From NCBI RefSeq assembly GCF_014333525.1, contig NZ_JACSCX010000004.1:310001-374000 (forward strand): 64,000 bases of DNA, written 5' to 3'. This document shows, piece by piece, positions 60,421-64,000 of the stretch; the stretch's first letter is position 1, and the number at the start of each line of letters is the position of its first letter. Source of the stretch: Hymenobacter puniceus. GTDB taxonomy: Bacteria > Bacteroidota > Bacteroidia > Cytophagales > Hymenobacteraceae. A program made the translations under genes and the position numbers. Below the pieces are notes generated by a model, which did not search any database, was not told the origin of the DNA, and was given only the letters and a program-made list of their open reading frames with translations.

Positions 60421-61368
60421 ATGCCAACTACCAATCTGCCACACACTGGCGGCGCCTCTACTTCTGCAAAGCAACTTGTTGTGCTGGCTGGTGCCACAGG
60501 GCAGCTGGGGCTGCTGATTGCCCACTTTCTGCGCCAGCGCGGAGCCACGGTGCGCGCCCTGGTACGCCCCGGTGCCGTAGCTGGGGCCGAGGCCACCTCG
60601 CTACGGTTGCAGGGCGTGGACGTGGTAGCAGCCGACTATTCTGATGCCACAGCTCTGGCGGAGGCCTGCGCTGGTGCGTCATGCGTGGTTTCGGCGCTTT
60701 CAGGACTGCGGGAGGTGATTGTAGACACGCAGACGCAGCTGCTGGAAGCGGCCGTGGCGGCTGGTATACCGCGCTTTATTCCGTCGGACTTTTCGGCGGA
60801 TTTCACGCGGCTACCGGAAGGCTCGAACCGCAATTTTGACTTGCGGCGGGAGTTTCAGCGGCGGCTGGACAAGACTCCTATCAAAGCTACTTCCATCCTC
60901 AACGGTATGTTCATGGACCTGCTGACCGGGCAGGCACCTGTGGTGCTGCCGGGCCCAAAGCGGGTGGTATACTGGGGCGACGCCGACCAGCCGCTTGATT
61001 TCACAACCATGACCAATACCGCCGAATTCACGGCGGCGGCAGCTCTCGACCCGGGCACACCCCGCTACTTGCGGGTAGCGGGCGAGGTAGCCAGCATCCG
61101 GGAGTTGCAGGCGGCCGCTACGCAGGCCACCGGGCAGCCGTTTAAGTTATTTCGGGTAGGAAGCCTGAGAGCCTTCAGCAAGGTGATAAAACTTACAAAA
61201 GCTCTGCTCCCAGCCAGCAACGACGTATTTCCACCGTGGCAGGGCATGCAATACCTCCACAACATGTTCAGTGGGCAGGCCAAACTGGCCGAGCCGCTGG
61301 ACAACAACCGGTATCCGGAAATCCGGTGGACGCAGGTGCACGAGGTGTTGGCCGGAGCGCGCAAATAG
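60421..61368 (+). CDS. NmrA-like NAD(P)-dependent reductase
   Basis: A 315-aa atypical short-chain reductase. The nucleotide-binding motif is VLAGATGQLGLLIAHFLRQRGATVRALVRPG, then VSALSGLREVIVDTQTQLLEAAVAAGIPRFIPSDFSADF, the family's characteristic lysine-less run also found in isoflavone-reductase-like proteins. ATG 60421 is preferred. The substrate is unknown; an aromatic alcohol or quinone is often the target. Confidence 0.87.
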   Translation: MPTTNLPHTGGASTSAKQLVVLAGATGQLGLLIAHFLRQRGATVRALVRPGAVAGAEATSLRLQGVDVVAADYSDATALAEACAGASCVVSALSGLREVIVDTQTQLLEAAVAAGIPRFIPSDFSADFTRLPEGSNRNFDLRREFQRRLDKTPIKATSILNGMFMDLLTGQAPVVLPGPKRVVYWGDADQPLDFTTMTNTAEFTAAAALDPGTPRYLRVAGEVASIRELQAAATQATGQPFKLFRVGSLRAFSKVIKLTKALLPASNDVFPPWQGMQYLHNMFSGQAKLAEPLDNNRYPEIRWTQVHEVLAGARK

Positions 61369-61519
61369 CTGCTGCTACCTTGTTCAGCCTGGAGAGCCAG
61401 ACGGAGTAGAAATTAGTTAAAACGGGCCCTGGAGGTGGTGGCACGTCGCTATCAGCAGCTTATGCTGGCGGCCTTTGCGATGTTTCCGAACTTCCGCCCC
61501 TAGCTACCTGCTGCTATTT

Positions 61520-62350
61520 ATGGACATCCGCCCTCGTGAAAACGCCGCCACCTGGCAGGAAAAAGCTTACCGCGTCATCTTTGAATCGGATACGCGAGCC
61601 GGCCAGCTCTTTGATATTGCGCTGCTGCTAGCCATCGTTCTTAGCGTATTGGCGGTGATGCTGGAAAGCGTTACAAGCATCAGTGCCCGCTATGGAGCAG
61701 CGCTGCGAACTGTGGAATGGGTGTTCACCGGCATATTCCTGGTCGAATACCTGATGCGCCTGCTAGTGGTACGACGGCCGCTGAACTATGCTTTTAGCTG
61801 GCTGGGCATTATCGACTTTCTGGCCATTGTGCCCACACTGGCAGCACTGGTGCTGGCAGGCAGTCGCTACCTGCTCGTAATCCGGACTCTGCGGCTGCTG
61901 CGTGTGTTCCGCATCTTTAAGTTGGGGCAGTTCGTTGGCGAGGGCGAATTCATTATCAGTGCTCTTAAAGCCAGCCGCTTCAAGATTCTGGTGTTTCTGA
62001 GTTCCGTTGTGACGTTGGCTGTAGTGGTAGGCACGCTGATGTACGTGGTGGAAGGCGGGAAAAACGGCTTCACCAGCATTCCTAAAAGCATTTACTGGGC
62101 CATCGTGACGATGACAACAGTGGGCTACGGCGACATTTCGCCTGCCACGGTATTGGGCCAGACGCTGGCCTCGGCACTTATGATTATGGGCTACGCCATT
62201 ATTGCTGTGCCCACCGGCATCGTCTCGGCCCAGATGGCGCTGCCTACCGCCAGCCGCCCTATTTACAAGCAGGTTGCGTGCCACGTGTGCCAGGCTACCG
62301 ACCACCGCAACGACGCCGAATTTTGCTGGCGTTGCGGCGAGAAGCTGTAG
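61520..62350 (+). CDS. Voltage-gated-type K+ channel with C-terminal zinc ribbon
   Basis: A 276-aa ion-transport protein. S1-S6 are visible, with an S4 holding spaced arginines (YLLVIRTLRLLRVFRIFKL), the pore helix and the selectivity filter TTVGYGD. After S6 comes CHVCQATDHRNDAEFCWRCGEKL, a CxxC-x11-CxxC zinc-ribbon. A potassium channel of Kv type with an added metal-binding tail. ATG 61520 is preferred over the frame from 61475. Confidence 0.92.
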   Translation: MDIRPRENAATWQEKAYRVIFESDTRAGQLFDIALLLAIVLSVLAVMLESVTSISARYGAALRTVEWVFTGIFLVEYLMRLLVVRRPLNYAFSWLGIIDFLAIVPTLAALVLAGSRYLLVIRTLRLLRVFRIFKLGQFVGEGEFIISALKASRFKILVFLSSVVTLAVVVGTLMYVVEGGKNGFTSIPKSIYWAIVTMTTVGYGDISPATVLGQTLASALMIMGYAIIAVPTGIVSAQMALPTASRPIYKQVACHVCQATDHRNDAEFCWRCGEKL

Positions 62351-62365
62351 CAGGGCACGCTTACG

Positions 62366-62851
62366 TTACTTTGCCCGCAATTCTGGCCGTATTATCAACC
62401 ACTTAAAACTGATGCCTTTTGCGTCGTTGGGAGCTAGATCCGGCTTGCCGGGCTTAGGTGTGGGTTTAGCATAAGAGCTCTGTGAGCCGTCGGCAGCTAC
62501 TACCAGCAGGTTTTTGTAGGGGATGAACACAAAAAGATGGTCGCCAGGCTGGGCGACCTGCTGGAAGGGCCGCAGATCGAGGCGGGACTGAGACACGAGC
62601 ATGATAGGCAGCACTGGCCGGCCAGCCCGGATCAGCGTGACTTCGGCGCCGGTGGCACGGTAGCTGCTGGCCTGCTGGCAGCCCGGCGCGGGCATCAGGC
62701 GCATTTGCGCGCTGGCAGGCAGAGGGCCACCGGTGGCCGGCACCTCCTGGCCGTTGTGCAGCACTTTCAGTACGGGCACGGAGCAGTTGACCTGGGCAAT
62801 GGCCGCAGTGGCAATCAGGCAACTACAAACTGTGAGCAATACTTTCACCAT
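62366..62851 (-). CDS. Hypothetical secreted protein
   Basis: A 161-aa protein with a signal peptide (1-19, ending IAQ). The later part (YRATGAEVTLIRAGRPVLPIMLVSQSRLDLRPFQQVAQPGDHLFVFIP) has a beta-rich look reminiscent of the C-terminal part of GldM/PorM, but this is a guess. No partner genes nearby. Confidence 0.6.
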   Translation of the reverse strand: MVKVLLTVCSCLIATAAIAQVNCSVPVLKVLHNGQEVPATGGPLPASAQMRLMPAPGCQQASSYRATGAEVTLIRAGRPVLPIMLVSQSRLDLRPFQQVAQPGDHLFVFIPYKNLLVVAADGSQSSYAKPTPKPGKPDLAPNDAKGISFKWLIIRPELRAK

Positions 62852-63022
62852 ATAAATCAGCGCAGCCCGTGGCTACGGATACGGGGTAGAATATGGTGGC
62901 ATATGGCACCGTCTTTCCTCAACGCAGCTACCGCCACCCAGCGTATTCGCTGCAGAAAATAACCAAGCTATTTCACTGGACTAGCCGCAACAAGCTTAAC
63001 TTAGGCACTGTGCGGCACGCTG

Positions 63023-63451
63023 CTAGTTTTTGACAGCGGAAAATAGCGCGTGCCGTAAATGGTCGTTGGTGAACTGGAAACGGATAGACCCGCCGGGGCG
63101 GCTGATGTGGCTGGTGTAGGTTTTCGCCCATAAAAACGTTTCTTCCTGCACCGGCCCGAAGGCCGACCAGGGAATGAACAGTGGCGGATGGCCCACGAAG
63201 AATATTTTCCAGGTAGACAGGTACACGCCTTGGGGCGTCAGGCCCATACGGGCGGCGTTGTTGTACTTCGCCACCCCGATGCGCAGGTAAGCCTGCGTTT
63301 GCAGGTTCACGGTGGCGGGCACTTCGGTTGTGGCATATGCTTCGGCCAGGCGGCTCCAGCCCATGCGGGAAACCATAAAGACGACCAAACACCAGAAGGC
63401 CCCGAAAACGGGCAGGAACAGCAGCGGAAGCCAGGGCACGATTGGATGCAT
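63023..63451 (-). CDS. Hypothetical membrane protein
   Basis: A protein of 142 aa from ATG 63451 (or 180 aa from the GTG at 63565). One clear membrane segment (VPWLPLLFLPVFGAFWCLVVFMV) is followed by a soluble part with FVGHPPLFIPWSAFGPVQEE, a strand-rich arrangement like a PH-type domain. No named family. Confidence 0.6.
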   Translation of the reverse strand: MHPIVPWLPLLFLPVFGAFWCLVVFMVSRMGWSRLAEAYATTEVPATVNLQTQAYLRIGVAKYNNAARMGLTPQGVYLSTWKIFFVGHPPLFIPWSAFGPVQEETFLWAKTYTSHISRPGGSIRFQFTNDHLRHALFSAVKN

Positions 63452-63595
63452 GCGTTGCCATACGCGGGAGCTTGGGCTAGAGTTGAAACCGGGGTTTTCG
63501 TGGTAATCACCTAAAACAAAAAGTGCCGCCCCAGTTTCCTGAGGCGACACTGTTCGGTATGCCACTGCACTTTTATGACCTCATAGCCGGAGTTT

Positions 63596-63694
63596 CCGCA
63601 CAGTAGCACGAACTTTATAATTCGCGCTACTATGCTATTCGAACGATTCTATCGGCGCGGAGACGCGAACTACAAAGTGCGCGCTGCTGTGCGG
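63596..63694. repeat. Double-hairpin repeat, TAGCGCGAA family (second copy)
   Basis: The outer ends CCGCACAG (63596-63603) and CTGTGCGG (63687-63694) pair; inside, GTAGCACGAACTTTATAATT and GCGAACTACAAAGTGCGCGC are each hairpin-forming. It has the same layout as 41728-41832. Confidence 0.6.
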
Positions 63695-63721
63695 CGGCTC
63701 CAGACCTGCTCCGGCTGTTGG

Positions 63722-64000
63722 CTATTTTAGCTTGATGCCCTGGGCTTCCATTTGTTGCTCCGCTTTGGCGTGGTTAGCCTGGTATTCGGCGTGCTGGGCC
63801 TCGGTGCGCTCGGTACCAAGGCTCTCGAAATGCTCGCGCAGCTTGTCGGCGGGCAGGTCGGCGCCGTAGGACGGGGTGCCGGGCTGCTGCCGCCACGACT
63901 GGTGCAACGTGCCGTCGTCCACGGCGTCGAAGCCCAGCTCGTCTACCAAGGCCATTACTTTCTGCTTTGCGGCGGTATCATCGGAGGCCACGGGCAGGGC
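63722..64000 (-). CDS. C-terminus of an NADPH-dependent F420-reductase-like oxidoreductase (partial)
   Basis: The gene runs off the right edge; 92 codons are visible. ALPVASDDTAAKQKVMALVDELGFDAVDDGTLHQSWRQQPGTPSYGADL is the conserved end of the NADP oxidoreductase, coenzyme F420-dependent family (FNO-like), in which ASDD opens the second half. In Bacteroidota these proteins are not known to use F420. The charged tail (EAQHAEYQANHAKAEQQMEAQG) is extra. Confidence 0.72.
   Translation of the reverse strand, partial: ALPVASDDTAAKQKVMALVDELGFDAVDDGTLHQSWRQQPGTPSYGADLPADKLREHFESLGTERTEAQHAEYQANHAKAEQQMEAQGIKLK

Overview
The window looks like a chromosomal segment of a high-GC Bacteroidota, most probably Hymenobacter or a close relative (Cytophagales). 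The support is: two proteins with C-terminal type IX secretion (T9SS) sorting domains, a SusC/SusD pair, Bacteroidota-style short sigma factor plus membrane-barrel partner, a spore-photoproduct-lyase homologue in a non-sporulating lineage, and many intergenic palindromic repeats. No rRNA, tRNA, CRISPR array, insertion sequence or prophage gene was recognised. Long antisense reading frames are common because of the GC content and were not annotated.

Region 1 (1-15.9 kb) is housekeeping and miscellaneous: the start of a GAF-type regulator, an oligopeptide-type ABC permease, a cytochrome c, a translationally coupled flippase-like protein and glycosyltransferase, ruvC, small unknown proteins, a TPR protein, a PhzF-like isomerase, a sigma factor overlapping a trans-envelope barrel protein, a lipoprotein, hutI, a T9SS cargo protein and a 2H phosphoesterase.

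Region 2 (16.0-46.6 kb) is one large pectin and hexuronate utilisation locus, nearly all on the minus strand. Outer-membrane uptake is by SusC/SusD. Secreted enzymes are a pectinesterase-PL10 pectate lyase fusion, a GDSL esterase-GH28 polygalacturonase fusion, a GH105 unsaturated glycuronyl hydrolase with an extra C-terminal domain, and a GH43 enzyme. Unsaturated uronates pass through a KdgF-like cupin, KduI and KduD to 2-keto-3-deoxygluconate (KDG). Saturated galacturonate or glucuronate passes through UxaC, UxaB and UxaA to KDG. KdgK and Eda then give pyruvate and glyceraldehyde-3-phosphate. An ExuT-like transporter, fructose-1,6-bisphosphatase, a Tat-exported oxidoreductase and an aldehyde dehydrogenase follow. 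A LacI-family regulator is divergent from kduD. A 27-bp near-identical palindromic site lies upstream of both kduD/lacI and the GH28 gene, with a weaker copy upstream of uxaC; I infer it is the regulator's operator.

Region 3 (46.8-64 kb) is mixed: nicotinamidase, a methyltransferase, two short BLUF blue-light receptors with all flavin-contact residues, an MscS-type channel, a lipoprotein with a cysteine-hydrolase look, a GNAT acetyltransferase, a spore photoproduct lyase-like radical SAM enzyme, malate:quinone oxidoreductase, a CtlX-type citrulline/arginine hydrolase, a secreted GH13 alpha-amylase, a cold-shock protein, an NmrA-like reductase, a voltage-gated-type K+ channel with a C-terminal zinc ribbon, two unknown proteins and a truncated reductase at the right edge.

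Between genes there are at least five families of dispersed palindromes. The largest begins with GTCAT and ends with ATGAC and has seven paired copies plus one half-copy. Several sit between convergent genes, where they can also serve as terminators.
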